DNA of 64,000 nt from Galaxea fascicularis (GCA_948470475.1 OX419342.1:226001-290000); one strand, 5' to 3'. Positions 25,403 to 36,796 are shown, numbered from the stretch's first letter. Program-made: numbers and translations. The notes: generated from the letters alone by a model not told the origin.

Positions 25403-25603
25403 TAATAATAAATACTTGATTGACCACTCCCCTAGAGGGGCTTAAATAAACAAACGGACGAAGAATCCCAACTGGCGGGAGATAGACCAGTTGGCTATTT
25501 ACAATGATGACCAGCAACATCAGTTAGTGGCTATAGCGGGATTGGAACCCGGATCACCGCATTGAAATCCATCGCCCTAAACCACTCGGCCATTGCTGCT
25601 CTA
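25403..25603 (-). mobile_element. tRNA-derived SINE, copy 1
   Basis: Read on the minus strand, the head carries an A box (ATGGCCGAGTGGTTTAGGG) and a B box (GGGTTCCAATCC) like a Leu/Ser-type tRNA. The body includes CAGTTGGGATTCTT, then GCCCCTCTAGGGGAGTGG, and the element ends in an A/T-rich TATT-type tail. The copy at 40014-40217 has the same order of blocks. The head is too degenerate to be a working tRNA. Confidence 0.75.
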
Positions 25604-25812
25604 ATGTGGACAATTTAGGATTCTCAAGTCCATCGTAATAAAGATATATTTTTTTTGTAACAGCGGGAATGTGTGATTTGAAGAAAATCCGCAGCCGTAA
25701 AAATTGTTCTGCTATCGAGACGCAAATTGTGATTGTAGGAATAGTGTTTGTCAAGGATCTGTGAAGCGGATGTTTTGCCGCCACAAAACCCGGTCCAAAT
25801 GATATGAACACG

Positions 25813-26225
25813 GGGGGGGGGGGGGTACTCCCCTATATAAGCTATATAGGTATATGCCGCCCCAAAGGCCGCAGGGTTTTTGAGCCATTTTGGTCTGAAA
25901 ACGGGTATAGATTTTGACCATTATGGTCGTAAATCAGGTATCGTTTTCAAGGGAATAACGACAGTATATAAACGTATTAGTCTTTTCAATGCTAAATGAA
26001 TAATTAGTAGAGAAAGAGAAGTAACCAAAATATATCATTCGAGCTGAATTTTAACGATTCTTGGCTTCGGCACTGATGCGAAGCCTAATTCGGCTACAAC
26101 AAAGCTAGTAGGAACATTTGTAACCGCAACGTCGAGTCTAAAAACGGGTGTGGAAAATGGCTCGATTTGGAGACCGGGCGGGACACCCCTACCAAGAATT
26201 CCGACGAGTACCTCCCCCCCCTCCC
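25813..26225. repeat. Dispersed repeat family X, copy 1
   Basis: A G tract is followed by a block including gagccattttggtctgaaaa, then agagaagtaaccaaaatata, then cttggcttcggcactgat. The same blocks occur in reverse orientation at 63240-63895. No protein is encoded. The ends are not resolved. Confidence 0.65.
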
Positions 26226-26229
26226 CGGG

Positions 26230-29200
26230 TATGAACATAAACGGCTGAAAATGGTCTTTAGCCGATTGCAGCATGCTTTCCTCTCCCTAGGCTTCGCTGA
26301 ACTCAAGACTGTTTATCGCCTCGCCGATTGCTCCGCCCAGCCAATAACTTGCTAAGCAGGTGTTCACAAGCATATAGTATGTCGATAGGTTTGCTGCAGG
26401 TCCTGAGACGCACACTCACCCGTCACACGCGGCGCGCGTTAATTATAACAGTTGACGACAGGTCTATCCGAGAAAAAAATTAATACAGCACAAAACACTA
26501 CCAACAACCAGATTTCATTTTATTTCATCATAAAATGTCAAATTCGAAATTGTACAGCAGATTTGTCTCACGGAGACCCAGTTTTTCCTTCTCAAGCCCA
26601 GTATAGAGCTATATATATATTAATAGAGCCGACAATTTTCTTATTACAATTAACCATATACCTCTTAAGTATTATGGAAGCTCTTCCTTGACTTCCTCCG
26701 ATCAGAGCAAGAACAGTCCTAAGTTAATAATATTATAAAAAGAAAAATACTTGGGCGACTACATAGAAAAGCTTGTCCTCTATCACATAATTTACTTTTA
26801 AAAAAAACTAGTAGAGGCCTTATTTTTGTCAACTTTACATATGCACATCTTGTTTGTTCAATGTATTCTAATATATAGATTTAGGCAAGCCTAAAAGCGG
26901 AGCTCCACAGTTATTTCCTTAATATTAGCATTTACAGATAAACTAATATGGCAATGCCACAGGACTTGAACCATGACTCCAGCAAGGACTTCTCTATATT
27001 GTGATTACATATACACATATTTTTTACTGTTTTGCTGCAGAGCCAGAGCCGTCATTCAATCAAGTGCAAACGTAGATTTTCGAATAATCATCGGTCTTTG
27101 TGGTAGTGGTGGGCCGATGATCGGTTGTAAACGAAAGTTGATCGAAAAGTTCAAGCGACGCGACAATCGATTATTCTTTTTTCATAATCGCTTCTTGCGG
27201 AAAAAATTATTTTATTATTGGGGACACAAAAGTATTAAAATCAAGAAAAATGACCGTTTAATATCTTGGTGTGAGTTTGGTGTGGTTTTTCGTGGACTCC
27301 TAAGGCTAACTTCTAAGTCATAACAGCAGATATGATCTAAGAATGTGTTTACCTGTGCGTACGCGCTGTCACTTTGACTTCTATGTAGGTGAAAAATACA
27401 TGAAATGCTTATTGGCAGATTTCTTCGATTATAATCGATGATCGATCGGTTGTGAAATCTCAACCGATTCCCACCACTACTTTGTGGCACAGGAACTATA
27501 TGATTATGATGAGGAAAAACGATTAACAAACTTTTCTTCATCACAGTTTAATTACATCTGATTTCATTTCGATATAAGTGGTAAAAATCACTTAACTAGG
27601 TTAACAGTTCTAGTGTTCCACTATTAAACCAACTTCGGCTTTTTTGGGGGGAATTTTCAGTTTAGAATATCCGAGTAGACGCAGCGAGAAAGGAAATGTT
27701 TATTTCGCAAAGTACAGATTTCATTTCGCAAAGTACAGACTTTCATTTCGCAAAGTACAGATTTCATTTCGCAAAGTACAGATTTTGATTTCGTTTCGCT
27801 TCGTTTCGCAAAGTACCATTTCGCAAAGTACAATAAGCCCTTCACAACCAACATGTATCGGTGACATTTTAATCTATCAAAAAATATTTTACAGCGAAAG
27901 TGCGATAAAACCTCAAAGTGAGCTCATAAAAGAACAAAAGTACTTTGCTCGCCTTGTTTTGAACATTTTATTGTGTTATTCTTGTGATCTATTACAGTAA
28001 AGACGATAGAAAGTGCCGTCGATGTCCTTTTTACAATAACATGGAAAAACGTTGAGCGAAATCGACTTTACTTTTCCTTGAGAAAAGTGACTGCGACAGA
28101 CTGATCGAGCATAGTATTTTAGCCATGAATCAACTCAGGTGATCAACTGCAATTATCTAGTGATGTTGAGAATGGTTTTGTTCTTGACTTCGATCAATTA
28201 CAAATATTGCAAACAACAAACCTTGACTACAAGTCGAGGGTAGTATTATTTTTAACATCACTGTTAATGATAACATCTGACTCAGGATTTCTGAAAAACA
28301 TTTTTCAGCTGTAAACATTGAACAAAGGACGAAGTTTTTACTGCGATAGCCTTGAAAATCTGCGATTTTTTTAACTAACAACGAGAATTGCTTTTGAGGG
28401 ACAACATATTGCTGGCATTTCCAATGCTGCAGATGTTAAAAGTCGTGTTTACGTTTGGCAATGAGTTGTCGATTACTCTTTGCGAGTTTCCGAAAACAAA
28501 GCGAAGCCGAGGATATAAACCGTCCGGACTTCGCTTAGCTTTTCTTCAACCAATACTTTGCCCAAAAAATGAGCGACAGCAGGGAAAACTAAGAATTTTA
28601 GGGTTCAAAATGAAATATTGGATCGAAAATATGCATTTGGAAAAAAGACGAGCATTTTTTAGTACGAAAACAGCATGAAAACAACAAACGGTAAGCTAGA
28701 AAACAAAGAACGATGTCGGTGAATGTTTCTTCGGCGTTCCTTGTAGAAATTGGAAAACTAAGACAAGTAACAAACATAACTCGTAGTTGCAGAGAATATT
28801 AACATATGTCATATAAAAGACACAACAGGAGTACTAACCTGCGGACAGTTTAAGTCAGTGAACAATCACTCCGAACGCAAAGCTAATAAAAGCAGAAGCC
28901 GTCATTTCACACAAAAGTATTCATTTGCTAAGCAGATACAAATCCTTAGCGGGCCTTGAAGTTTTTCACCGTCACTTTGTGTTACTTCCCATGTCTACGA
29001 AGGAAGCTTCTTCAATTAAGGATTTTTAGCGGCAAAACCGTCCAGTTAAATACACAGCAAAAGTCAGCAATCGAAGACAGCACCTGCATGATTAAAACCC
29101 TGCCAAACCACACGATCTTTTCTCTCGAAGATCCGTAAACTATAAAATAGCAAAGCCAGGCAATCCAATTTCCTGCTGTTAACATCCAAAGGCTGATTCT

Positions 29201-29285
29201 CATCGGTTTAAACAAAGAACGAACTGAGAAGTAGTCAAGGTACAGCTGTAGGCGGCGAATTGTTTACAGGACGGAGATCTGTTGA
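26230..29285. other. Stretch with no recognised gene
   Basis: Short open frames only, none with family motifs. The stretch contains the 21-bp tandem repeat near 27.7 kb and a block around 28.95-29.2 kb with no recognisable coding content. It abuts the BEL/Pao insertion. Confidence 0.4.
27701..27832. repeat. ~21-bp tandem repeat (cgcaaagtacagatttcat)
   Basis: About six copies of a unit containing atttcgcaaagtacag, with spacing of 21-22 bp in the first part, then more irregular. The open frames over it on both strands come from the repeat. Confidence 0.85.
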
Positions 29286-29292
29286 TCCTGGC

Positions 29293-29517
29293 TGTTCTGT
29301 TCCTTCGAACCCTGATCCATAAACAAACGAGACGTGGGCTCTTCTACAGCAGTGTAACCAGATTTATTAAAGAAATTTTCGCGGTGAAAAGAGAAAGCGT
29401 TTTCACCGGTGAGCACGACTTACAAATTCCCGAAAGAAACCCCTGAATGCTTAGTGAGAAATACAATACGCATGACTACGTAACTAACACGTGTAACGCA
29501 GGAAGCGTGACAGAACA
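29293..29517 (-). repeat. 3' LTR of the BEL/Pao element
   Basis: A 225-bp direct repeat, apparently identical to 35738-35962. Minus-strand ends are TGTTCTG and CAGAACA. It is preceded on the minus strand by a purine-rich tract. Confidence 0.93.
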
Positions 29518-29651
29518 CTCCCCGTCTGGTATTAGGAAATACCACTACAATAGTATTAAAACAAACAGTAACGTCCTAACTGAAAAACGTTCAGTCCTAG
29601 TCTCCAGCACTAAGCTGTGACAGTTCAATTTTCTCTCAAAGTTCAAACAGC

Positions 29652-32600
29652 TCATCCAAGTTTGGTTTTCATCTTCTGGAAATCCTCCTCGCTTCTAAGC
29701 AGGATAACTTCAGTGACTGGCCTGGTGTAACTCTTCGTGGAACCGTCTTTCGCTGTCACCAGGTCGACCTTGCGTACTTTGCCGTCTGCGCTGGCATAAG
29801 CCTTGGTAATACGGGCAAGAGGCCAGTAGTTTCTAGGTGCTTCTTTCCAGCGGAGGAGCACCAAATCTCCTTCTTCCAAGTTCCTGGTTTCGTTTTGCCA
29901 TTTCCTTCTTGGCTGGAGTATCGGCAGGTACTCTTTACGCCAGCGGGTCCAGAAGAGGTTGGCCAAGTACTGGACCTGCCTCCACTGCTTGCTGTACAGT
30001 TCTGTGTGGCTGAAGTTCCCCGGAGTGGCTTTCAAGGCTCTAGACTTCTGCGTTAGCAAAGCGGCTGGGGTGAGGATCTCTGGCATTTCAGGATCAGTTG
30101 GCACAGGCACCAGAGGTCTGGCATTTACTATGGCTGTTACCTCTGTCATGAGTGTTGTAAGCACTTCATGAGTGAGATGTACGGGCCCGAGATCAGCAAG
30201 TATGGAATCTAAGATTCTTCTGGTCACCCCTATCATGCGTTCCCAGACTCCGCCAACATGGGAGGCATGAGGAGGATTGAAGATCCATTCACACCCTTCA
30301 TTAGCTAGGTAGGACTGAATGGCACTGTCATCCATCTCGTTAAGGCAGGATTGGAGCTCGTTTCGCGCACCAACGAAATTGGTACCACAGTCTGAGCGAA
30401 GCTGTATTGCTGGTCCACGCAAGGCCAGGAATCTGCGCAAGGCATTAATGAAGCATGAGGTGTCCATAGACTCTATCACCTCGATATGGATGGCTCTTGT
30501 AGTTAGGCAGGTGAAGAGTACAGCCCAACGTTTGCTGTTTGCGACTCCTCCTCTCGTCCGACGAGCACTGACAAGCCAGGGTCCAAAGACATCGAGGCCA
30601 ACGTAGCTGAATGGGGGTGCGGGAGTGAGTCGATCAATGGGAAGATCACCCATCTTCTGTATCTGCTGCCGACCCCTTAGCTTCTTGCACTTAATGCAGT
30701 TGTTGATAGCACTGTTTACAGCGCGCTTGCCTCCGACTATCCAGATCCCGCTGCTTCTGATCAGGCCGAGTGTGAAGTGTCGCCCCTGATGCTGAACTCT
30801 CTCGTGATAATGCTTTATCAGAAGGCTTGTGATGTGATGTGAACTTGGCAGTATCAAGGGGTGGCTCTCCTCATAACTCAGGCTTGCTCTTTCCAATCGG
30901 CCGCCGACTCTCAGGAGTCCATCGTTATCAATCACTGGGCAAATTTTGAGCAGAGGGCTTGTCTTGGGCAGCACATCAGAGTTATTGAGGCGGCTGAGTT
31001 CCTCTTCATAAGCTTCACGCTGAACATTTTTTATAATCATGAACTTCGCCCTGTCTAGGAGGGAGACAGATAGCTTCGTACTTTCGGTGGTGCTGGGCTT
31101 CCCCTGGGTCCTCTGATGATATGTCCGCATGGCTAGGAGGATTCTTGCAATTGCCCTCACGAGAGTTTCCCACTGTGAAAACCGAGAAAAGCGGCTGGTC
31201 CCAAGAGGTTTCTTAGGCAAAATTTGAGTTGCCAGAGTCTGTACCACTGGGCGGACTTCTGGGTCGTCTTCTGCAGTCTCTGAGGCTTGGCTGGCGGTCG
31301 TGTTGAATGATGTGTCCTGTTGGTGAAGGAAATTAGGGCCACGGAGCCATATGCTGCTACTCAGGTTCTGAGCATCTACAGATCGTGTGGCCAGGTCAGC
31401 CGGATTCTGTTGGGAAGGCACATAATACCACTGCTCGGGAGAGGAGGACTTTCTTATGCGTTCCACTCGGTTGCTGACGTAAACATAGAAGCGGCGCGTC
31501 TCATTAGTGATGTAGCCAAGGACTACTCTGCTGTCGGAATAGTACACAACTGTGTCAGGCTTTACGTCCAACTCTTGGTTGATCAACTCCGTCATTTCAA
31601 TGCCAAGTATGGCTGCACACAGTTCAAGACGAGGGATGGTTGTGGCATTTGATGGGGCCAGCTTTGCTTTGCCAAGGACGAAAGACACTTGGATGATCCC
31701 ATCGTGCTGGATGGTTCTGAGGTATGAGACTGCTCCAATGGCGTCGTTTGATGCGTCGCAGAAGGTATGCAGCTCCCGTCTTCTGACTGCTGAAGAGGAA
31801 GCGATTGTGTAACAGCGAGGGACTCTTAGAAGGGTTAATGCTTGCAAGGCTTTGCACCATGTTTCCCAAGGCGGTCTTTGCTCTCCTGGCAATGGTTCGT
31901 CCCAGCTTTCTGGCTGAAAGTTGCTTAGATTGGCCATCATGGATCTTAGAAGAAGCTTTCCTCTGACAATAACTGGAGCCGTAAGTCCCAGCGGATCGTA
32001 CAGGCTGTTTAGAACAGAAAGCACACCTCGTCTTGTAAATGGCTTCTCCCCGAGACAGACTTTGAAGGTGAGTGCGTCTGCGGATATGTCCCACAGCACC
32101 CCTAATGCACGCTGTACTGGCACAGTATCAAGTGAGAAGTCTAGGTCGCGGAGGTCAGAGGCTTGATCTTCTTTTGGAAAGGCACGAGTCACTTCCGGAT
32201 GACTGGATGCTATCTTGTGTAGGCGTAGATTGGCCTTGGCTAACATAGCTCTTGTGCGAACTAACAGGTCGATGGCTTCAGCAGGTTTGGCCACAGACTT
32301 CAGCCCGTCATCGACATAGAAATTGTTATGCACAAAGTCTTTGGCATCTGAGCCAAATTCTTGCTCTCCAACTTCGGCTGTTTTCCTGAGGCAGTAGGTG
32401 GCTACTGCTGGTGAGGAGGTGTTTCCAAAGACATGGACTTTCATACGGTACTCGATCGGCTCTCCGTTTGGTTTTTTTTCGAGTGCCCGAGTAGTCGACT
32501 TGAAGCGTTTGACTGCATCTTCTCGATTGTTGGGAAGTCTGCTGAATTCATCACGGACAGGTAGGGGCGCCTCCCAGCTACCGGCTTCATTCCTGGCTAC

Positions 32601-35600
32601 GGAACTGTTCATGATTTGAATGAACTGCCGGTCCTCCACCGACATTCCTGGCCTGTTGTCGTCTTTCGTAGAAGCAAAGAGATTGTCACCCAGTCCATCT
32701 TCAAAGCTGCCTTTTAAGAAAGTTCCTTTCTTTTTCTTACTTTCCAAATAAAAGGTGGAGTCTGCATGTGAACCGTGTTTAACATAAATGCGGTTGCTGC
32801 AGGGTAGCAGAAAGGAGGGTCGGCCATTGTCGAGAACTTGTGTTCTGTAAGAGGAGACCTCAGCGGGCTTATGAGCACCATCTAGACAGACGTTTCCTAG
32901 CACCACCCATCCCAGGTCGAGGCGTTGAGCCCATGGTGCGTTCCTCGGTCCATTTCGTGACTCGTGAATTTTGTGAAGGGGGGGAGCGTCTCTTCCAACG
33001 AGCAGGAGAATTTCCACTTCTGGATCTAGCTCTGGAATCTTCTCAGCGATAACCTTTAGATGGGGGTGAGCCCTTGCCACTGCAGGAGTTGGAATTTCTT
33101 CCCTACTGTCTGGAATAGCGCTACATTCTGTGAGGATGGGCAGCATATGAATGTGTGTGCCATCCAGGGATTCGATAACAAGGTTGCGGGCACGTCTCCC
33201 CTGGACTTGACTTGTCCCTGCGCACGTTTTCAGCACATATGGTGTGGCTTCTCCATCCAGGTTGAGTATATCGAACAGTTTCGGCTTGGCAAGTGAACAG
33301 TTGCTTTGATCGTCGATGACCACGTATGCCTTGATTTTGTTCTCAGGTTGACTGATAGCATAAATGTTCGCAAGGCATATCTTTGCGCAGGACCTGGCTT
33401 CAATTGTGTCTCCACACACCTCGGTGCAGCTAGATGTCACGGTGGGCTCCCCGCCATGCTGGTGGGTATCTTCTGCTGCTGTCGGCTGGCTGGGGGGTTC
33501 CGCGTGCAATGCTGAAACGTGTTTATCGCTGTGACACTCAGAGCATTTCACTTGTACCGTGCAATCCTTTGCAAGGTGGCTTGTTGTGGCAAGGCAGTGG
33601 AAGCAGATTCTGTGCTGGCTGAGCAGATTCCTTCTTTCGGTAAGAGGCATGGTCCTGAAGGCACGGCATTTACTGAGAGGATGCGACAGCTTGTGAACGA
33701 CACACCATTTGGTAGGGTCTCTTGTAGGCGGACTGAGTGCAGGGTCTGTGATATCAGTCCTGAAGGCTGTCAACCCTTGTCCGAAGGGTGGCATATCAGT
33801 GGGTCTGATTGGAGGCTTGACAGGTGGCTTGATGGGTGGCTTGACAGGCGGCTTGACCGGTTGCTTGACAAAGGGTTTCCATGATTGGCTTTTCGACTCT
33901 TGGCTCTCCATGGATAGGTACGGGTCGTTCTGTTCTCGTGCGATCTCTTGAATGAAAGAGGCAAACTCACGAAATGGAGGGTAGTCAACGCGATGCTGGG
34001 TTTTGTAGCGATATGCGTGTCTTTGCCATCTTCCTTGAAGATCTTGGGGTAGCTTGACAAGCACCGGTTTCAGGAAAGCAGGTTCATCGAGGATTTTGAG
34101 GCCCGCAAGACCACCATCTTCTTTTGCACACTGCAACTCTAACAGTAAGTCCCCCAGTTCTTGCAGACCTTTGTTATCCTTTGATGCCAATGCAGGGAAC
34201 ATGGTTAGCTTGTTCAAGTGCACATTGGTAATCACTGCAGTGGAACCAAAACGTTCGCCTAACTTTTTCCAGGATTCTCTTACCCCAGCAGATGGATTCT
34301 CAATGTAAGCGTTACGGAGCCGCTGTACAAGTCGTTTAGATTCTCCGGTCGTGTATTCTAGCATCAGAGCCAACTCTTCACTAGCAGTAATGTTAACGTC
34401 GCTGGTCATGTTCTTAAACGCTGCCTTCCAAGTGTTGAAGTTTTCTGGGCGATTGTCAAATTTCTCAATTTTGTTCGCGATCAGTTCCCGTCTAGCCATA
34501 AACTGAATGAAGCAGTCCATGCGGTCAGCAGGATCAGAGGATTGTGCAGTTCGGCTTGGTGTGAATGGCGGAGCTCGAGGGTCGGGCTTTTCTTTCTTAG
34601 GTGGAAAACCGGGAGCTGTGAAGCGTGGTGGGTCAACTTGAGGCGTTTTCTCCTTAAACGAGCGAGCCGGAAAATCAGAGGCGGTGAAGCATGACGCATC
34701 AGGTTCTTGACCACGAGGATTTGGTCCGTTCAGCTGGCTGTTGATAAAATTCTGGACGCGTTTACTGGGTTCTTCAAGCGGCAGATCTGGTAGCTTGTCT
34801 ACGTCGGGGAGTCTGAGCTCTTCGTCAATGGCCTTCGCACGCGCCACTGCTGCAGCTGCCTCTTGCTCAACGCGTAAACATTCCAGCCGTGCTTCCTCTT
34901 CCCGTTTTCGTCTAGCAAAGGCCAGTTCGTCTTCTTGCCTTTTTCGCTCTTCGATTTCCAGTGCCATCGCAGATTTGCATTGATGCTCGTTGATTCTCTT
35001 CTGCATTTCGGCCTTTTTCAAAGCTGCGGCCGCTTCGCCTCTCGCATGAGCTCGCAGAGTACTCGATGACATCGAAGCCCTTGAAGCACGTGATCCGGAA
35101 CGAGCAGATCCTAACTCTTGCAAAAGATCATTCTTGCGATCGATTCCTTCGTTAATCGCTGCTTGGACGATTTCTTTCCGTGTTCTCATGATTTCCTCTA
35201 GCCTTTGACGTTCCTGGCGTTGTTCGGGCGAGCTTGTGTAAGCCGTAAAGTCCATTAAAGAGACCCAAACGAGTTGATATTCATTGAATTCGGAGCGTAA
35301 CTCTCCTACCGTTTTGCGAAGAGCTTCGACGGAGTCCGGAGTTCCTTGAAGCTTTGAGATCGCTCCAGCAGTTTTTTTCCAGAGCCTTTCGAGCTTTGCA
35401 GTATCTTCCTGTAGTCTGTTGGCGATCACTTTGGCGCTAGGTTTCGAAACTCGTTTCGGCCGAGTTGAGTCTTCCTCTTGCTCGCCGCCATCTTGGAATT
35501 CTTTGTTTACGAATTGAAGCGTGCGTCCTTCGCTTTCGGTTGACTCGTAAATTTCCCTCCAGGTTCTAGGGTCTCCTGTTGTAGCAGAGAATGAAAGGTT

Positions 35601-35765
35601 GAAACCTCCCGGAAGGTCGGCTGAGTTGTGGATTGTGTCTTCGGCATTTCGTGGCTCGAGTTCCATATCCACGAGGTCAACATGGTCGCGTTCGTCACAT
35701 GTGCGTTCGTCTGCCGGCGAGAAGTCTCTCTTTTCACTGTTCTGTTCCTTCGAACCCTGATCCAT
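29652..35765 (-). CDS. BEL/Pao Gag-Pol polyprotein, RT core deleted
   Basis: An uninterrupted frame (open from 35861; first ATG at 35765, inside the 5' LTR; next in-frame ATG at 35666). Numbering below counts codons from 35861. A charged, coiled-coil-prone Gag region (about 130-350) precedes a DUF1759-like capsid segment (about 460-640) and a Cys/His zinc knuckle CFHCLATTSHLAKDC (about 750). The aspartic protease region has VIDDQSNCSLA. Next is only the tail of reverse transcriptase: EKKP runs straight into EYRMKVHVFGN and YVDD (about 1183). Intact BEL/Pao proteins have well over 100 residues there, including the first catalytic Asp. RNase H follows (FCDAS, YYSDSR), then an integrase zinc region, a DDE core (GLDVFG, RSDCGTNF, VGGVWE) and a DUF5641-like C-terminus. 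The rest of the frame looks functional. Confidence 0.92.
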   Translation of the reverse strand: MDQGSKEQNSEKRDFSPADERTCDERDHVDLVDMELEPRNAEDTIHNSADLPGGFNLSFSATTGDPRTWREIYESTESEGRTLQFVNKEFQDGGEQEEDSTRPKRVSKPSAKVIANRLQEDTAKLERLWKKTAGAISKLQGTPDSVEALRKTVGELRSEFNEYQLVWVSLMDFTAYTSSPEQRQERQRLEEIMRTRKEIVQAAINEGIDRKNDLLQELGSARSGSRASRASMSSSTLRAHARGEAAAALKKAEMQKRINEHQCKSAMALEIEERKRQEDELAFARRKREEEARLECLRVEQEAAAAVARAKAIDEELRLPDVDKLPDLPLEEPSKRVQNFINSQLNGPNPRGQEPDASCFTASDFPARSFKEKTPQVDPPRFTAPGFPPKKEKPDPRAPPFTPSRTAQSSDPADRMDCFIQFMARRELIANKIEKFDNRPENFNTWKAAFKNMTSDVNITASEELALMLEYTTGESKRLVQRLRNAYIENPSAGVRESWKKLGERFGSTAVITNVHLNKLTMFPALASKDNKGLQELGDLLLELQCAKEDGGLAGLKILDEPAFLKPVLVKLPQDLQGRWQRHAYRYKTQHRVDYPPFREFASFIQEIAREQNDPYLSMESQESKSQSWKPFVKQPVKPPVKPPIKPPVKPPIRPTDMPPFGQGLTAFRTDITDPALSPPTRDPTKWCVVHKLSHPLSKCRAFRTMPLTERRNLLSQHRICFHCLATTSHLAKDCTVQVKCSECHSDKHVSALHAEPPSQPTAAEDTHQHGGEPTVTSSCTEVCGDTIEARSCAKICLANIYAISQPENKIKAYVVIDDQSNCSLAKPKLFDILNLDGEATPYVLKTCAGTSQVQGRRARNLVIESLDGTHIHMLPILTECSAIPDSREEIPTPAVARAHPHLKVIAEKIPELDPEVEILLLVGRDAPPLHKIHESRNGPRNAPWAQRLDLGWVVLGNVCLDGAHKPAEVSSYRTQVLDNGRPSFLLPCSNRIYVKHGSHADSTFYLESKKKKGTFLKGSFEDGLGDNLFASTKDDNRPGMSVEDRQFIQIMNSSVARNEAGSWEAPLPVRDEFSRLPNNREDAVKRFKSTTRALEKKPNGEPIEYRMKVHVFGNTSSPAVATYCLRKTAEVGEQEFGSDAKDFVHNNFYVDDGLKSVAKPAEAIDLLVRTRAMLAKANLRLHKIASSHPEVTRAFPKEDQASDLRDLDFSLDTVPVQRALGVLWDISADALTFKVCLGEKPFTRRGVLSVLNSLYDPLGLTAPVIVRGKLLLRSMMANLSNFQPESWDEPLPGEQRPPWETWCKALQALTLLRVPRCYTIASSSAVRRRELHTFCDASNDAIGAVSYLRTIQHDGIIQVSFVLGKAKLAPSNATTIPRLELCAAILGIEMTELINQELDVKPDTVVYYSDSRVVLGYITNETRRFYVYVSNRVERIRKSSSPEQWYYVPSQQNPADLATRSVDAQNLSSSIWLRGPNFLHQQDTSFNTTASQASETAEDDPEVRPVVQTLATQILPKKPLGTSRFSRFSQWETLVRAIARILLAMRTYHQRTQGKPSTTESTKLSVSLLDRAKFMIIKNVQREAYEEELSRLNNSDVLPKTSPLLKICPVIDNDGLLRVGGRLERASLSYEESHPLILPSSHHITSLLIKHYHERVQHQGRHFTLGLIRSSGIWIVGGKRAVNSAINNCIKCKKLRGRQQIQKMGDLPIDRLTPAPPFSYVGLDVFGPWLVSARRTRGGVANSKRWAVLFTCLTTRAIHIEVIESMDTSCFINALRRFLALRGPAIQLRSDCGTNFVGARNELQSCLNEMDDSAIQSYLANEGCEWIFNPPHASHVGGVWERMIGVTRRILDSILADLGPVHLTHEVLTTLMTEVTAIVNARPLVPVPTDPEMPEILTPAALLTQKSRALKATPGNFSHTELYSKQWRQVQYLANLFWTRWRKEYLPILQPRRKWQNETRNLEEGDLVLLRWKEAPRNYWPLARITKAYASADGKVRKVDLVTAKDGSTKSYTRPVTEVILLRSEEDFQKMKTKLG

Positions 35766-35962
35766 AAACAAACGAGACGTGGGCTCTTCTACAGCAGTGT
35801 AACCAGATTTATTAAAGAAATTTTCGCGGTGAAAAGAGAAAGCGTTTTCACCGGTGAGCACGACTTACAAATTCCCGAAAGAAACCCCTGAATGCTTAGT
35901 GAGAAATACAATACGCATGACTACGTAACTAACACGTGTAACGCAGGAAGCGTGACAGAACA
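35738..35962 (-). repeat. 5' LTR of the BEL/Pao element
   Basis: A 225-bp repeat matching the 3' LTR. The polyprotein frame and its first ATG start inside it. The sequence directly after it on the minus strand (GTGAAAAGAGAGACTTC) lacks the usual TGG start of a tRNA primer-binding site. Confidence 0.93.
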
Positions 35963-36254
35963 CTGGCGAAAGATTACGCCTCGTTTTGGCCTGGCTTGAG
36001 CCTGCGATCCAATTGAAACCAGTCCCTGGTCAGCGGTCAACTTCAAAAAAAGAGCTGACCTCGACAGCTCATAACTTGAGCCCGCAATATGGTCACGTGA
36101 TACTGGTCAGCGGATACGTTGTTTTGACAGGTGTCAATTGACATTGACATGGATGTCTAATATCAAAGATGTCCGCTGTAAACTAGGTGATCAGCTGGAG
36201 TATGGCCGCCATGTTGGATTATTATTATTATTATTAGGGTATTATTAATTATTG

Positions 36255-36288
36255 TGCGAGGTCGTCGTCGTCGTCGTCGTCGTCGTCG
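36255..36288. repeat. (gtc)n microsatellite
   Basis: About ten gtc units, close to an att-rich run at 36220-36235. It lies between the retrotransposon and MMP-C. Confidence 0.85.
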
Positions 36289-36321
36289 GTCGCGCCCACG
36301 AGCAAAACCGCTAGCCAAGAT

Positions 36322-36353
<32 letters not shown>

Positions 36354-36796
36354 AGGTATGGGGCTCCGCTATAATATATAGTAAAGTTTTAAATGTACAT
36401 TCGAATTTGTTTCCTCCTTTCATTGCTCTCTACCCCTAGATATAGGTAATCCCGGCATTCACATAAAGTGATATATTTAACCACAGATCTACGGTGTGCA
36501 GTTGAACGACCACGAAAACCATAACATGCAAAATGAAGAACTAAGGTTTACTGCATTGCACCAGGTCCTACAGTAGCACTAGATGAAGCTACTGTACGAA
36601 TATTCAGGCACCAGAAGGAGGGTTTAATTTTACGCTTGGGGTTAAAACTATTACTGAGTAGAAAAATACAAATCACTCTAATAGTATGATGATATTAGCG
36701 GAAATTGGAGGGCTCGGCATTTGCAGGACTTTTCGAATTGTTGCTGCACTGACCTATACAACGACGTACAAACTGAAAGATGATAGTCTTTTATTT

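Larger units (their letters stand above)
29288..35967 (-). mobile_element. BEL/Pao LTR retrotransposon, recent insertion
   Basis: The element lies at 29293-35962 and is flanked by the 5-bp duplication ctggc at 29288-29292 and 35963-35967. The two 225-bp LTRs appear identical base for base and have inverted ends TGTTCTG...CAGAACA. One long open frame on the minus strand encodes Gag, protease, partial reverse transcriptase, RNase H and integrase. A purine-rich tract (GACGGGGAG) lies just before the 3' LTR at about 29518-29527. The 5-bp duplication and domain order fit BEL/Pao. Identical LTRs imply a very recent insertion, yet the RT core is deleted, so mobilisation must have depended on another copy. 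Confidence 0.93.

Noticed and set aside
29292..35967. Retrovirus or env-bearing element
   Set aside because: No envelope frame; domain order and target duplication fit a BEL/Pao retrotransposon.
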